Below the pieces are notes generated by a model. The model was not told the origin of the DNA. It saw nothing but the letters and a program-made list of their open reading frames with translations, and made no database searches. Source: Albidovulum sp. (GTDB lineage: Bacteria; Pseudomonadota; Alphaproteobacteria; Rhodobacterales; Rhodobacteraceae). Taken from it: DNA of 64,000 nucleotides. Where the stretch lies: positions 18,171 through 82,170 of the forward strand of contig JAPPFL010000041.1 in assembly GCA_028823855.1 (NCBI GenBank), in the 5' to 3' direction. A program made the translations under genes and the position numbers. Shown here in pieces: positions 8,800 to 17,244 of the stretch (position 1 is its first letter; the number at the start of each line of letters is the position of its first letter).

Positions 8800-9745
8800 C
8801 AACCGGGGCCGGAATTCGACGAAACCGCCCGATTCGAAACGGCCGCGGCGGGCCGGGTCGACCTCCGCCATATTGCGCTTGCAGGCGAGCTTCGCCTTCA
8901 GGCCATGCCGCCCGGTACGCAGGCTCTCGCGGTTCAGCCACTCCTTTTGCTTGACGTTTCTTCCCGGATATTCGAGGGTTCCCTTCGCCGAGCGAGTCAA
9001 GACCTGTGCGCCGCGCCGGCCTGGTTCGCCGGTCGGCGGCTCGACCGGCGCTTCCGGTTGCTCCTTCGGTTCGGCCGCTTTAGTTGCGGGCGTTGAAGGC
9101 GAAGCCCTGTTCCGGCGCGCCGTTTCGATCCCTTGCGCCGGCGACCGAGTTTCCTCTGGTTGCGCTTGGTCCCGGCATCGACCTCGCAGCGGACGGCAAT
9201 GCGCCTCTTTCCCGCCAGCTTCCCGGCCGCCGCTCCTTTCGGCGTTCCCTCCGGATGAGGGGCGGCAGCAGCGCCGTCAAATGCGAAGCCGCCCGATCCC
9301 TGGGATGCCGACCCCGTCTCCGCTTACGCAGAAGTTGTCGGGGACGGTGAAGGAAGGCGCCGACCCGCGACGGGATTTGAACTTTGGCAGCCCGCCGCCC
9401 CTGAAGGCGTCGGTCCGCGCGTCGGTCTGTCGCTTCGGGTAGTAGCGCGCAATGGCGAAAAAATATTCCGGAAGCCGCGGGACTTCGCGACGCAGTTCGG
9501 TGAATTGCTTGCCGAGCGAAAAGGAGGTTGCCGACGGCGGCTTCGAAAGCCACCTTCCGGCGCGCGAGCAATTCGTTCCAGACGAACCGGCAGGCCCCGG
9601 CCTGGCCGGGGATCGCGGCAGCCGCCGGTAGACGATGTTCCGGCACGCGGCGATTTCGCTCGCGCGGTCGAGCCTTTCGCGAATAGGCGATGTCCGGTAG
9701 CTGGAAGCTCGATCCTTCCGCCGCTCGAACAATACATGAACACGC
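8800..9745 (-). pseudogene. degraded IS200/IS605-type tnpB (RNA-guided nuclease ancestor), frameshifted
   Basis: Reading leftwards, TnpB hallmarks appear in order but in different frames: CRFVWNELLARRKVAFE near 9590-9550 (N-terminal helices), GLPKFKSRRGSAPSFTVPDN near 9390-9340 (wedge-domain strands), an RRRKGSKRR-like basic stretch near 9110, and MTRSAKGTLEYPGRNVKQK at 9000-8944 (region after the second RuvC motif). The RuvC aspartate/glutamate motifs and the Cys4 zinc finger cannot be found intact. Several frameshifts separate the parts, so no nuclease can be made. No adjacent tnpA is visible. The stretch is clearly richer in G+C than its surroundings, pointing to foreign origin. Confidence 0.7.
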
Positions 9746-9966
9746 CGGCTATGGCAAGGAACTATATCTTGAGGGGATCGAACGAAGCCGAAGCCGTGGT
9801 CGCGAAAACAGCTCCGCGAAATGGAAGCAAAACGAAACCGGGAAATCGACGAAACGGCCGTGCCGGTTGCCGGGAAACTTATGCGTCGGGAGCCCGGGAG
9901 AAAAGATGGGTAGTCATGTATCCGATTCCCCTAATTTACGCCGCGGATAAGATAGGCGCGCTCCGG

Positions 9967-10941
9967 TCACGGAATTAGTATCGTCGACCCGGTTGTGCGG
10001 CCTGCTTCCAGCGAGGCGTGCGCCGCGGCTACCTCGGCCAACCGGAAGCGCTGGCCGATGTTCACCTTTATGGCGCCCGCCTCCATCATCTGGAAGACGC
10101 GGTTTGCCGAACGCAAAAGATCGTCGCGCGAAGCTACGTAGTTGGCTAGCGTCGGTCGCGTAAAATAGAGCGATCCCTTGACCTGGAGGAGGTGGGGCGA
10201 GATATCGGGAGCCGGACCCGTAGTTGCGCCAAAAGATACGAACATTCCGAAAGTCGCGAGGCTATTAATCGATGCTTCGAAACTCGCCTTGCCGACGCTG
10301 TCGTATACGACGGGCACGCCGCTGCCCTCGGTAAGATCTCTGACTCTATCGGCAATGTCTTCGCTGTTTCTGTCAAGGGCTTCGTCGTAGCCCAATTCTT
10401 TTACGAGCGCGAGATTGTCGGGACCTGCCGTTACGCCGATCATGCGCGCGCCGAGACGCTTGCCCCATTGCCCCGCGATTTGTCCGACGCCGCCTGAAGC
10501 GGCCCAGAACAGTACGCTGTCGCCCTTTCCGACCTTGTATGTTCTTTCTAGCAAGTACTCGACCGTCATTCCCTTCAACATGACGGCGGCGGCATCTTCG
10601 TCGGAGATGCCGTCGGGAATTGGAACGAGCCGCGCCGCAGGCGCGTTTCGACGTTCCGCATAGGCGCCCAGAACGCCGCCGTATACTACGCGATCTCCTA
10701 TCGATACCTCGCTGGAAACGCTCTCGCCCACGGCAACCACACGACCGGCGGCTTCTAGACCCAAAGAGCTCGGCAATTCGAGCGGGTAATGCCCGGAGCG
10801 CTGGTAGACGTCCATGTAGTTAAGACCGATGGCCGTTTGTTCAATCTGCGCCTCTTCGGGACCTGGCGGCGAAATTTCCGCGTTTTCAAGCTGCATGAGT
10901 TCGGGTCCGCCTTGGCGGTCGATCATTACTCGCTTGATCAT
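9967..10941 (-). CDS. quinone oxidoreductase-like zinc-independent alcohol dehydrogenase (MDR family)
   Basis: The 324-residue protein is a medium-chain dehydrogenase/reductase of the QOR branch. It has the substrate-domain segment IGLNYMDVYQRSG, GLEAAGRVVAVG, and the NADPH-binding AASGGVGQIAGQW around residues 148-158. Zinc-binding cysteines of classical alcohol dehydrogenases are missing, as in NADPH:quinone reductase. The length equals Escherichia coli Qor. It follows the DUF1330 gene with a ten-base gap and probably ends the TRAP/DUF1330 transcript. Members reduce quinones or enones. Confidence 0.9.
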   Translation of the reverse strand: MIKRVMIDRQGGPELMQLENAEISPPGPEEAQIEQTAIGLNYMDVYQRSGHYPLELPSSLGLEAAGRVVAVGESVSSEVSIGDRVVYGGVLGAYAERRNAPAARLVPIPDGISDEDAAAVMLKGMTVEYLLERTYKVGKGDSVLFWAASGGVGQIAGQWGKRLGARMIGVTAGPDNLALVKELGYDEALDRNSEDIADRVRDLTEGSGVPVVYDSVGKASFEASINSLATFGMFVSFGATTGPAPDISPHLLQVKGSLYFTRPTLANYVASRDDLLRSANRVFQMMEAGAIKVNIGQRFRLAEVAAAHASLEAGRTTGSTILIP

Positions 10942-10951
10942 GGAATTATCC

Positions 10952-11257
10952 TTACTTTGTGAATTCTCCGGCTTCCAGTATTACGGTTTCGACCTCGCCC
11001 GCGCCGTTTTCCCGCCTGTGTTTCGCGGCAGCGTCGTATTCCGGCGAAAGAAAGCAGGCAACGCCGTCTTCAAAGGACGGAAATTCAATCACTGCGAAGC
11101 GGCCGAATTTCTCGGGGCCTTCCATTATTTGGAACCTTCCTCCACGGGCAAGTACTTTGCCGCCGTATTTGGCGACGATGCCGGGAATCTGGTCCGTATA
11201 CTTCTTGTATTCGACGGGATCGTTTATTTTGGCGCGGGCAAGCCAGAAGGCGGGCAT
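10952..11257 (-). CDS. DUF1330 family protein
   Basis: A 101-residue ferredoxin-like dimeric alpha/beta-barrel protein: MPAFWLARAKINDPVEYKKY, GGKVLARGGRFQIMEG, FAVIEFPSFEDGVACFLSPEY. This pattern is characteristic of DUF1330. No catalytic role is established for the family, which often sits in catabolic operons. The start at 11257 lies inside the over-extended end of the TRAP large-subunit frame (see that entry). Ten bases separate it from the quinone oxidoreductase gene. Confidence 0.88.
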   Translation of the reverse strand: MPAFWLARAKINDPVEYKKYTDQIPGIVAKYGGKVLARGGRFQIMEGPEKFGRFAVIEFPSFEDGVACFLSPEYDAAAKHRRENGAGEVETVILEAGEFTK

Positions 11258-12623
11258 TTGCGTTTCCTTTCATCAGGAGATTCGGGAGCCAGTTGCCGAT
11301 TCCCGGGAATGCGATGACAAGCATAACGGCGAAGAGCATGATGAACCAGTAGGGAACCGACGAAAGAAAAATCCTCTGAACGCCTGTGTCGTCGTCTCCG
11401 ATAGCGGCCTTGACCGTATAGACAAGCAGACCGAAAGGCGGCGTCAGCAGTCCTGCTTCGATGGCGATAATCCCTACGATTGCGAAAGCGATTTGGTCGA
11501 AGCCGAAAGCGAGAGCAACCGGTTCGACGATCGGCACGGTCAATAGCAAGATTGAAATCGAATCAATAATCATGACGAGCTCAAACCAGATAAGCACAAT
11601 TATCGCGAGTACGATGAATGGATCCAGGCCGCTGGACACGAAGAACTTGCGTTTGGCATTCGTAACGCCCGTCATGGCCAGCGTGCGCGAGTAGAGAGCG
11701 GCAGTCGAAAGCAGTATCATGATCGGCGCAGCTGTTTTGCCGACCGCGTAAATAGCCGCAAGGAATTCCTTCCAGCGCATTCCCTTGATAACCGCGAGGA
11801 TCTGCGCCATGGCGGCACCCGCGCCCGCACCTTCAGTAGGTGTAAACAGGCCGAACCAAATACGTCCCGGCACGAGGAAAATAATGCCTATGGCGCTGAT
11901 CAACGATACAAAAGAGGGGATTGTTTCAAGATCCGCATGCGCGCTGTCGAAGCCGTCTTCAATCCGGATTTTCTCGTGGTCGACATGGGCGTCTCCTTCG
12001 CCGACTAGTTCCGGGCGAGTCGTCGCGCGAACGACGATATTGACGATAAAGAGGGTGGCTAGGAGGATTCCCGGAAGCACGCCGGCAAGGAACATCCGTC
12101 CGATGGACTGCTCCGTGAGGATTCCCCATACGATCATGAGAACCGACGGCGGTATGAGCATCCCGAGGCAGCTAGAACCTGCAATTGCGCCTAGCGAGAG
12201 TCCTCGATCGTACTTGCGGGCTTTCATTTCCGGGTAGGCGATTCGACTGAATGCGGCCGCGGACGCTATCGAGACTCCGGTAACGAACGAAAAAATCGTA
12301 TGCCCGAGTGCAGTTGCGATGGCGAGGCGCGCCAAGATTTGCTTGAGTCCCCGGTTAATGGCTACGTAGAGATCCGAAATTGCCCCGGAGCGCCCAATAA
12401 ATTCACCTATGAGCATAAAGAGCGGAATTACAGCGAAGGTGAAGTCGCGAAGAGCTTCCGCAGAAGTCGACGCGAACGTAGCTTCGACGATGCGCGGCTT
12501 GCCGGTGACTAGGAAAATCCCGATTGCGCTCGTCACGCCAAGCGCGACGGCGACGTGAACGCCTAGCAGAACAAGTCCGAGTAGAAGGGCTATGATCAGC
12601 CCGGCGGTTCCGAAATCGAACAA
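11085..12623 (-). CDS. dctM: TRAP transporter large permease (DctM-like) with abnormal C-terminal extension
   Basis: Residues 1 to about 440 are a typical DctM: a long series of hydrophobic helices, the loop GHTIFSFVTGVSIASAAAFS, and AGSSCLGMLIPPSVLMIVWG. It is the ion-coupled channel subunit of a TRAP importer working with DctQ and DctP. DctM proteins normally end just after a WLP..L motif, here GNWLPNLL. Instead this frame runs some 60 further polar, Arg-rich codons right through the start of the DUF1330 gene (173-base overlap). A TGATGA lies one frame away exactly at the expected end, so a single-base indel close to the 3' end probably removed the natural stop. The initiator at 12623 is TTG. 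Confidence 0.8.
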   Translation of the reverse strand: MFDFGTAGLIIALLLGLVLLGVHVAVALGVTSAIGIFLVTGKPRIVEATFASTSAEALRDFTFAVIPLFMLIGEFIGRSGAISDLYVAINRGLKQILARLAIATALGHTIFSFVTGVSIASAAAFSRIAYPEMKARKYDRGLSLGAIAGSSCLGMLIPPSVLMIVWGILTEQSIGRMFLAGVLPGILLATLFIVNIVVRATTRPELVGEGDAHVDHEKIRIEDGFDSAHADLETIPSFVSLISAIGIIFLVPGRIWFGLFTPTEGAGAGAAMAQILAVIKGMRWKEFLAAIYAVGKTAAPIMILLSTAALYSRTLAMTGVTNAKRKFFVSSGLDPFIVLAIIVLIWFELVMIIDSISILLLTVPIVEPVALAFGFDQIAFAIVGIIAIEAGLLTPPFGLLVYTVKAAIGDDDTGVQRIFLSSVPYWFIMLFAVMLVIAFPGIGNWLPNLLMKGNANARLLACPRQNKRSRRIQEVYGPDSRHRRQIRRQSTCPWRKVPNNGRPREIRPLRSD

Positions 12624-13101
12624 TGCGCCTACAAATCCATTTGCTCGACTCGCAAGTCGAAAATTCGACGATGCCGAGCAGGAGATAGTTCAGTCCTGCT
12701 AGCCCCGAGCCGAAGATTATCATCCATCGAGCGGGCCGAACGGGCACTCGGAGCGCGCCTTCGCCTTCGAATTCCCAGTTGGCAAATGATCTTAGCGCCG
12801 GCTTAATGCCGGCCTTCATCAGAAAGAAGAAGAGCATCGCACCGAGAATGAATGAGAATGTCACGAGCGCCTTCTGCGCAGGTTTCGGCATCGCCGTGAC
12901 AATGAAATCCGCCTTAAGAATTGAGTTGCTTCGCACGGCGTAGCCGATCTGCTTGAAGACGATAACGACGACCGAGTTGGCCACGATCTCCTGCGTGCCC
13001 GAAATCGGCATGTTGAGTGCCCGCATGACTATGTCGGCCAAGAAAAAGAAGCAAAGAAAGAACGCCCAGATGGCGCCTATGATCATCAGTAGCGGAGTCA
13101 A
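12403..13101 (-). CDS. dctQ: TRAP transporter small permease (DctQ-like) with abnormal C-terminal extension
   Basis: About 155 residues show the four-helix DctQ pattern (IGAIWAFFLCFFFLADIVMR; TQEIVANSVVVIVFKQIGYA; ALVTFSFILGAMLFFFLM; WMIIFGSGLAGLNYLLLGIV). DctQ links the binding protein and large permease. The family ends at roughly this length, but here the frame continues about 75 Arg/Ser-rich codons antiphase through the beginning of dctM (221-base overlap). This is not seen in normal dctQM pairs, which overlap by a few bases. A frameshift near 12640 is likely. The initiator shown is TTG at 13101. Confidence 0.75.
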   Translation of the reverse strand: MTPLLMIIGAIWAFFLCFFFLADIVMRALNMPISGTQEIVANSVVVIVFKQIGYAVRSNSILKADFIVTAMPKPAQKALVTFSFILGAMLFFFLMKAGIKPALRSFANWEFEGEGALRVPVRPARWMIIFGSGLAGLNYLLLGIVEFSTCESSKWICRRIVRFRNRRADHSPSTRTCSARRSRRRRAWRDERNRDFPSHRQAAHRRSYVRVDFCGSSSRLHLRCNSALYAHR

Positions 13102-13207
13102 GTGTTTCGTTAATCAAACGATGCTCATAGGCAATCGAAGGAACTATTTGGTCGACCGTCTGACCTTCTCGCCAGCCAAATTGGCGCGACGGCGAGTAGA
13201 AATTGAA

Positions 13208-14221
13208 CTATGCTGGATCTGCGCATGCGGCAGGCTTCCTAGAGTGCGAGCACGGGCGCTCTGAAATTCGGAGCGCCCGTGTCTCGTGCCAGTTTATCTC
13301 GTAGCGGACGGGCCAAGTGTAGCCGTTGGCCTCGGCGAGGTCCAAGACAAGGTTGAGGACCTGCTTGGCGGGCAGCCACTGCTGCTCGAGATCGTCGGCC
13401 ATGGACTGCGGCCAAGATGCGAGAGATTCCGCGCAGGCTTTGCGAGCATCTGGATCGATCTCGGTTACCGTGATGATGCCTCTTGGTTCCTCGACACGGC
13501 GGTCGTATTCTGAAGCGTTTACAATGCCTGTCTGCTCTTCGTAGTCCGCCGCTACTTCATGCAGGATCTCTTTGAAATCGTCGGGCAGCTCGTCATAAGT
13601 GTCCTCGTTAATCGTCAGCCCGTGCCAAGTCATGGAGCCAAAGCCGATCAAGATGTAAAACGGAACGGGTTCGTAGAGCTTGAGATTCACCCATGCCGAC
13701 GGGAACATGATCCAGCCTTCGTAGACGTTGGTCTTCATATCGGTGTATGCTGTGGCAAGCGACGATTGGACAGGTGAAACGCCTGCGCATTCAAGCCAGT
13801 TCAGATTAAGTCCGGCGCCAGCGATCTTCTGGCCTTCGAGATCCGAAAGATCGTCCCAAGGGAATGACGTTCCGAGTTTGTATCCGCCGTCTGCGATTCG
13901 CGAGAGGAGGATTTGATTGAACTTGTTTTCGAAGACGTCCGAAGGGTAGGGCGCTTCGGCGTACACGTCCTGAGCGACTCTTAGCGAGGTTTCCGGGTCC
14001 ATGGTACCGAATGGCAGCATGACCTGGAAGGCGTGCAGAGGAAGATTCGACGGTTCGAAGCAGAAGCAGATTCCGCCGATGTCGATGTTTCCGTTCTGCG
14101 TTCCCTCGAGTACATCCGTCACCTTGACGACCGAGCTGGAGTATCCTTCCACGAAATTCAGCGTGTGGTCGGTTCGCGCCTCTACGCGCTCCTTTAGCTC
14201 AGTTTGGAAATAGCTGATCAT
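13208..14221 (-). CDS. dctP: TRAP transporter solute-binding protein (DctP-like) lacking its signal peptide
   Basis: The 337 residues match mature DctP proteins: SYFQTELKERVEARTDHTLN, a central ligand-binding region (GWIMFPSAWVNLKLYEP), and the late helix QQWLPAKQVLNLVLDLAEANG. The frame stays open upstream of the first ATG and encodes ATADDITLRIGSGHPPG, which is exactly a mature N terminus. The hydrophobic signal segment and a start codon are absent: an in-frame TGA and the end of the cupin gene lie directly behind it. The protein could therefore not reach the periplasm. The C terminus also reads through a perfect hairpin (13251-13281) that normally would follow the stop. The gene looks inactivated by a 5' deletion and 3' indel. 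Confidence 0.75.
   Translation of the reverse strand: MISYFQTELKERVEARTDHTLNFVEGYSSSVVKVTDVLEGTQNGNIDIGGICFCFEPSNLPLHAFQVMLPFGTMDPETSLRVAQDVYAEAPYPSDVFENKFNQILLSRIADGGYKLGTSFPWDDLSDLEGQKIAGAGLNLNWLECAGVSPVQSSLATAYTDMKTNVYEGWIMFPSAWVNLKLYEPVPFYILIGFGSMTWHGLTINEDTYDELPDDFKEILHEVAADYEEQTGIVNASEYDRRVEEPRGIITVTEIDPDARKACAESLASWPQSMADDLEQQWLPAKQVLNLVLDLAEANGYTWPVRYEINWHETRALRISERPCSHSRKPAACADPA
13251..13281. terminator. strong stem-loop after dctP (attenuator or terminator)
   Basis: An 11-base perfect inverted repeat, CACGGGCGCTC-(9)-GAGCGCCCGTG, lies at the end of the dctP frame and before dctQ. No T-run follows on the minus strand. Such hairpins after a binding-protein gene commonly stabilise its mRNA and reduce permease expression. 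Its presence inside the present reading frame argues that the dctP stop codon has been lost. Confidence 0.65.
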
Positions 14222-14307
14222 CAGCCCGGCGTAGACGACGCCAGGCGGATGGCCCGAGCCGATGCGAAGCGTAATGTCGTCGGCAGTTGCCCTAGCTTGT
14301 CTTGATT

Positions 14308-14769
14308 TTATTCCGCGGCCATTTCAAGCGGCGCGGCCCGCACCTCGTCCGGGATTTTCAGTGCTTCGTTCGCGCCGTCGAGGAACTCGACTGTAGCAAA
14401 TACAAGCTCGGTATCGCCGATATTTTCGACCGAATGCAGCATGTATTCGCCCGGTCCGTAGTGGAAGTGCTTCGTCTCGCCGACGTAATGTTCAGCTTCG
14501 CTGATTCGTCCGTCCGAGAAGTAGCCGCGAGCCTTGCCGGGCGTAAGCGCGGTCCAGAAGTAGGGGTTTACGTGCCGGTGAAACGGACAGCGGTAGCCCG
14601 GCCGAAGGCGCAGGTGCCAGACGCGGACCCGGTCGGTTTCGGAGACCAGCACCGATCCGACGACGCCGGAATGCTCATTGGCATTCATGTCCTCGTAAAC
14701 TCCTTCAGGCCAGTCCGAGAAGGCGGCTGGTTCCTTGGCCGTTTCGATATGGTCTTGGCCGTGTGGCAT
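14308..14769 (-). CDS. cupin-domain protein (BauB-like)
   Basis: A 153-residue single-domain cupin. The first motif is RLRPGYRCPFHRHVNPYFW with two metal-binding histidines, followed by the hairpin GPGEYMLHSVENIGDTELVF carrying the third histidine. The sequence resembles small cupins annotated near beta-alanine or polyamine catabolism, though function is unproven. It is upstream of, and in the direction of, the damaged dctP gene, which begins almost at its stop. That junction looks like a deletion breakpoint. Confidence 0.8.
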   Translation of the reverse strand: MPHGQDHIETAKEPAAFSDWPEGVYEDMNANEHSGVVGSVLVSETDRVRVWHLRLRPGYRCPFHRHVNPYFWTALTPGKARGYFSDGRISEAEHYVGETKHFHYGPGEYMLHSVENIGDTELVFATVEFLDGANEALKIPDEVRAAPLEMAAE

Positions 14770-15139
14770 TTGGTCCTCCTTGCACTAGGCAGCGAACGCG
14801 GATCGATCGAGCGCGTCAATGCTAATTTGCCGCGATCCGCCCGAAATTCCCGGTTGAAGTCCGAAGCGATGGGAAACAATTGGCTGCATGCCGTGGCCGT
14901 AAAGGACGAACTGCCGCATGTAAAGCCATCATTTCCCGACAATTGTAATGGTGATGGAGGAACGGACGTGCCTGATGACATGCCGTTGACGAAAAATTTT
15001 TTCGGATAAAAACAATTGATGGAAGTTCTGCAAAGCCAGTCCTGCATGTCGTTGACTGCTCGGCCAACGGCAAATCCGGATTCTAGCGTTCTGCTCCGAC
15101 AATTGGATTCGCAGTCGGGAATCGGCTAACCTAGGCCGC

Positions 15140-15429
15140 GACGGCGTCAGGACAATCTCAGAATCTGACTTGGCCAAGCTCGTCTTGAAGCGGAGAATGG
15201 GCCTTGCACAAATAGAACGCAACGAGTCCTGCTGAAAGAAGGTAGCCCCGATGCGCAGTCTCGATCGAATTCCGCCAACGGCGAGTCGATTTCCCTGGCG
15301 CCGCGTGCGATTTACAAGGAAATCAAAATAGCCGATTATCTCAATTTGCGCGAATGTATCGCGGATTGCCGGAAAGCCGATGTATTAAGGCACGGCCGGG
15401 AACCGGAGTTCGAATCCGAGTTTGATTAA
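15140..15429 (+). pseudogene. possible 3' end of a decayed unknown gene
   Basis: Two overlapping frames read like one protein broken by a frameshift near 15230: SESDLAKLVLKRRMGLAQIE, then, one frame over, APRAIYKEIKIADYLNLREC up to a TAA at 15427. Its stop codon overlaps the ribosome-binding site of the metallo-hydrolase gene that follows, as a real upstream operon gene would. I do not recognise the family. The remaining 370 bases back to the cupin gene show nothing. Confidence 0.3.
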
Positions 15430-15440
15430 GGAGTGGAGTA

Positions 15441-16319
15441 TTGTCGGAAAATCATCATCAGCAGCCATCGCGCCAATCGACGCACCGGTTTTCGCTAGGG
15501 GATGCCGAAGTCGTCACTATTCTGGATGGCGCGATGACGATAGGAATTCGCCCGCCCTTCTTGCTGGACAAGGACGACGACCAGGTCGCCGCGATCGCTA
15601 AATCCGCAAACTTGCCGCCGGACAAGCTGGTGAACAACTTCGTTCCGACGTTGGTCAAAACCGGATCCGAGCTTGTACTCTTCGACACCGGATGCGGCCA
15701 TTTCCGACGCGACAAAGGCGCCGGGCGCCTTTTAGACGTATTGATTGGAGCCGGAATTAGCCCAAGCGATATAGGCATCGTGGTGCTGACCCACGTTCAC
15801 CCGGACCATATCGGCGGCATACTGGAGGCCGGCGATCTCGCATTTCCGAACGCCGAACTGATGATCGGTCGGCGCGAGTACGACGAATGGGCCTTGGGCG
15901 ACAATATTCCCCCCCAAAGAGCCCAAAACCGCGAGATGTTCCTCAGTCTGATTTCGCCGCTGGCTGAACGATTCCGGTTTTTGGAAGATGGTGACAGGGT
16001 TGCTTCGGGGATTACGGCCGAGGCGGGCTTCGGGCACTCCCTCGGGCACATGATGTACAGGATCGAGAATTCGGGGAATCAGTTGCTAGTCTGGGGCGAC
16101 GTGGCCAACCATTTCGTTTTTTCGGTCGGCTATCCCGAAAGCCCGGTCGCCTTCGACGACGACAAGGACTTGGCAATCGCCTCGCGTAAGAAGGTGCTGG
16201 AAATGGCCGCGGCGGACCGGTTGCAGATCGTGGGCCACCACATGCCATTCCCTTCGGTCGGACATGTTGAGCGCGCCGGCAGATCTTATCGCTGGGTCAA
16301 GGCGGCTGGCGCGAATTAG
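15441..16319 (+). CDS. metallo-beta-lactamase-fold hydrolase
   Basis: A 292-residue MBL-fold enzyme. The metal motif is LTHVHPDHIGG with His118, His120, Asp122 and His123; further ligands are in GHSLGHMMYR, the bridging aspartate in VWGDVANH, and a C-terminal histidine in GHHMPFPS. All metal ligands appear intact. The start is TTG at 15441, supported by AAGGAG eight bases upstream; no ATG fits. The family includes lactonases, alkylsulfatases and other hydrolases, and this branch (with an FDTGCG strand) resembles quorum-lactone hydrolase-like proteins. No signal peptide is seen. Confidence 0.9.
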   Translation: MSENHHQQPSRQSTHRFSLGDAEVVTILDGAMTIGIRPPFLLDKDDDQVAAIAKSANLPPDKLVNNFVPTLVKTGSELVLFDTGCGHFRRDKGAGRLLDVLIGAGISPSDIGIVVLTHVHPDHIGGILEAGDLAFPNAELMIGRREYDEWALGDNIPPQRAQNREMFLSLISPLAERFRFLEDGDRVASGITAEAGFGHSLGHMMYRIENSGNQLLVWGDVANHFVFSVGYPESPVAFDDDKDLAIASRKKVLEMAAADRLQIVGHHMPFPSVGHVERAGRSYRWVKAAGAN

Positions 16320-16495
16320 GAAGACAATGGAGCCTTCGAGCACTTGGTCCCGAACATTTTTCAAAGGCTTCCGATCGAGCGGCCGGCTAATGTAGCGATG
16401 TTCGCCGGGTTTTCATCGATATCGTCATATCCGGAAGCGGCGTCAATTCTCGAAGGTATCAAATTGACATTTCAAGGATCCGAAGAAAAATGAAA

Positions 16496-16513
16496 CTGAA
16501 ACATCAGAAATGG
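16496..16513. promoter_or_regulatory. candidate GntR operator, copy 1 (at the gntR start)
   Basis: CTGAAACATCAGAAATGG spans the GntR start codon and matches 15 of 18 bases of the site at 17181-17198, in the leader of the transporter operon. An ATTTCAAGG also recurs near both (16469 and 17218). A shared sequence before the regulator and its probable target suggests an operator; this is inference. Confidence 0.4.
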
Positions 16514-17169
16514 CAATGACCGATTCACTGATACGCCACCAGATATACGAACAGCTTCGATCGGACATCATGTCCTGCGCGCTTTCTCCCGGCATCGAAT
16601 TCCGAGAGGGCGAGCTTGCAGGGAGGTTCGGCGTTTCGAAATCGCCGATCCGGGATGCTCTGCAGCGTCTGGAAATTGAAGGCCTGGTCGAGATTCAGCC
16701 GCGACGGGGGTATAAGGTCGCTCCGATTTCGATCGCCGATGCGGAGGATATTCTCGAACTCCGAGGAATATTGGAAGCGGGCGCGATTCGCGTGATTGTC
16801 GCTCGCGCAAGCGATGCCGACCTCAACGCGCTGGAGCGGCTGAAAGTAGCGAGCACGTCCGATACCAAGGCTTTTGCAGACTACAACCGGGAATTCCATT
16901 GCGCAATTTGCAGAGCATCGGGAAATGCGCGGCTTGCCGGCTCTATGGGCCTCCTGATGGACAACTACGATCGGCTCTGCGTCGTGTCTCTTTCCGCCAA
17001 TCAAGACAATTCGAGCACAATTAGCGACGCACTTGAGGATCACAACACCATCGTCGACGCGATCCGTTCCAGAAATGCGGGCGCGGCGATTCGCGCTTCG
17101 GCGCGGCATTTGAAGCAATCGCATGACAAGATCATGAGAGGCTTGCAAAATATGCCTGTCGTATTGTAA
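16510..17169 (+). CDS. GntR-family transcriptional regulator (FadR/FCD branch)
   Basis: The 219-residue protein has a GntR winged helix (SLIRHQIYEQLRSDIMSC; FGVSKSPIRDALQRLEIEGL; QPRRGYKV) followed by an all-helical FCD ligand domain (DILELRGILEAGAIRV; NREFHCAICRASGN with its metal-binding-type histidine). An ATG two codons downstream (16516) is an alternative start. It lies 75 bases before an ABC transporter/amidohydrolase operon in the same direction, so it is the likely repressor of that operon and of itself. Confidence 0.9.
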   Translation: MAMTDSLIRHQIYEQLRSDIMSCALSPGIEFREGELAGRFGVSKSPIRDALQRLEIEGLVEIQPRRGYKVAPISIADAEDILELRGILEAGAIRVIVARASDADLNALERLKVASTSDTKAFADYNREFHCAICRASGNARLAGSMGLLMDNYDRLCVVSLSANQDNSSTISDALEDHNTIVDAIRSRNAGAAIRASARHLKQSHDKIMRGLQNMPVVL

Positions 17170-17180
17170 AGAACCATTTG

Positions 17181-17198
17181 CTGAAATATCAGATATGT
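17181..17198. promoter_or_regulatory. candidate GntR operator, copy 2 (before the ABC operon)
   Basis: CTGAAATATCAGATATGT lies in the 75-base gap between the regulator and the ABC ATPase gene and repeats the site at the regulator's own start with three differences. The AT-rich run from here to 17224 is a plausible promoter. Confidence 0.4.
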
Positions 17199-17244
17199 GA
17201 GATTTGATCTTGCATAATATTTCAAGGCGAATGATTCTGAGGAT

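Noticed and set aside
12403..13101. A natural long overlap between dctQ and dctM
   Set aside because: The extra 75 residues are Arg/Ser-rich and unlike any DctQ end; a lost stop is more likely.
14302..15009. A 235-codon plus-strand frame
   Set aside because: It runs antisense through the well-supported cupin gene and has no family resemblance.
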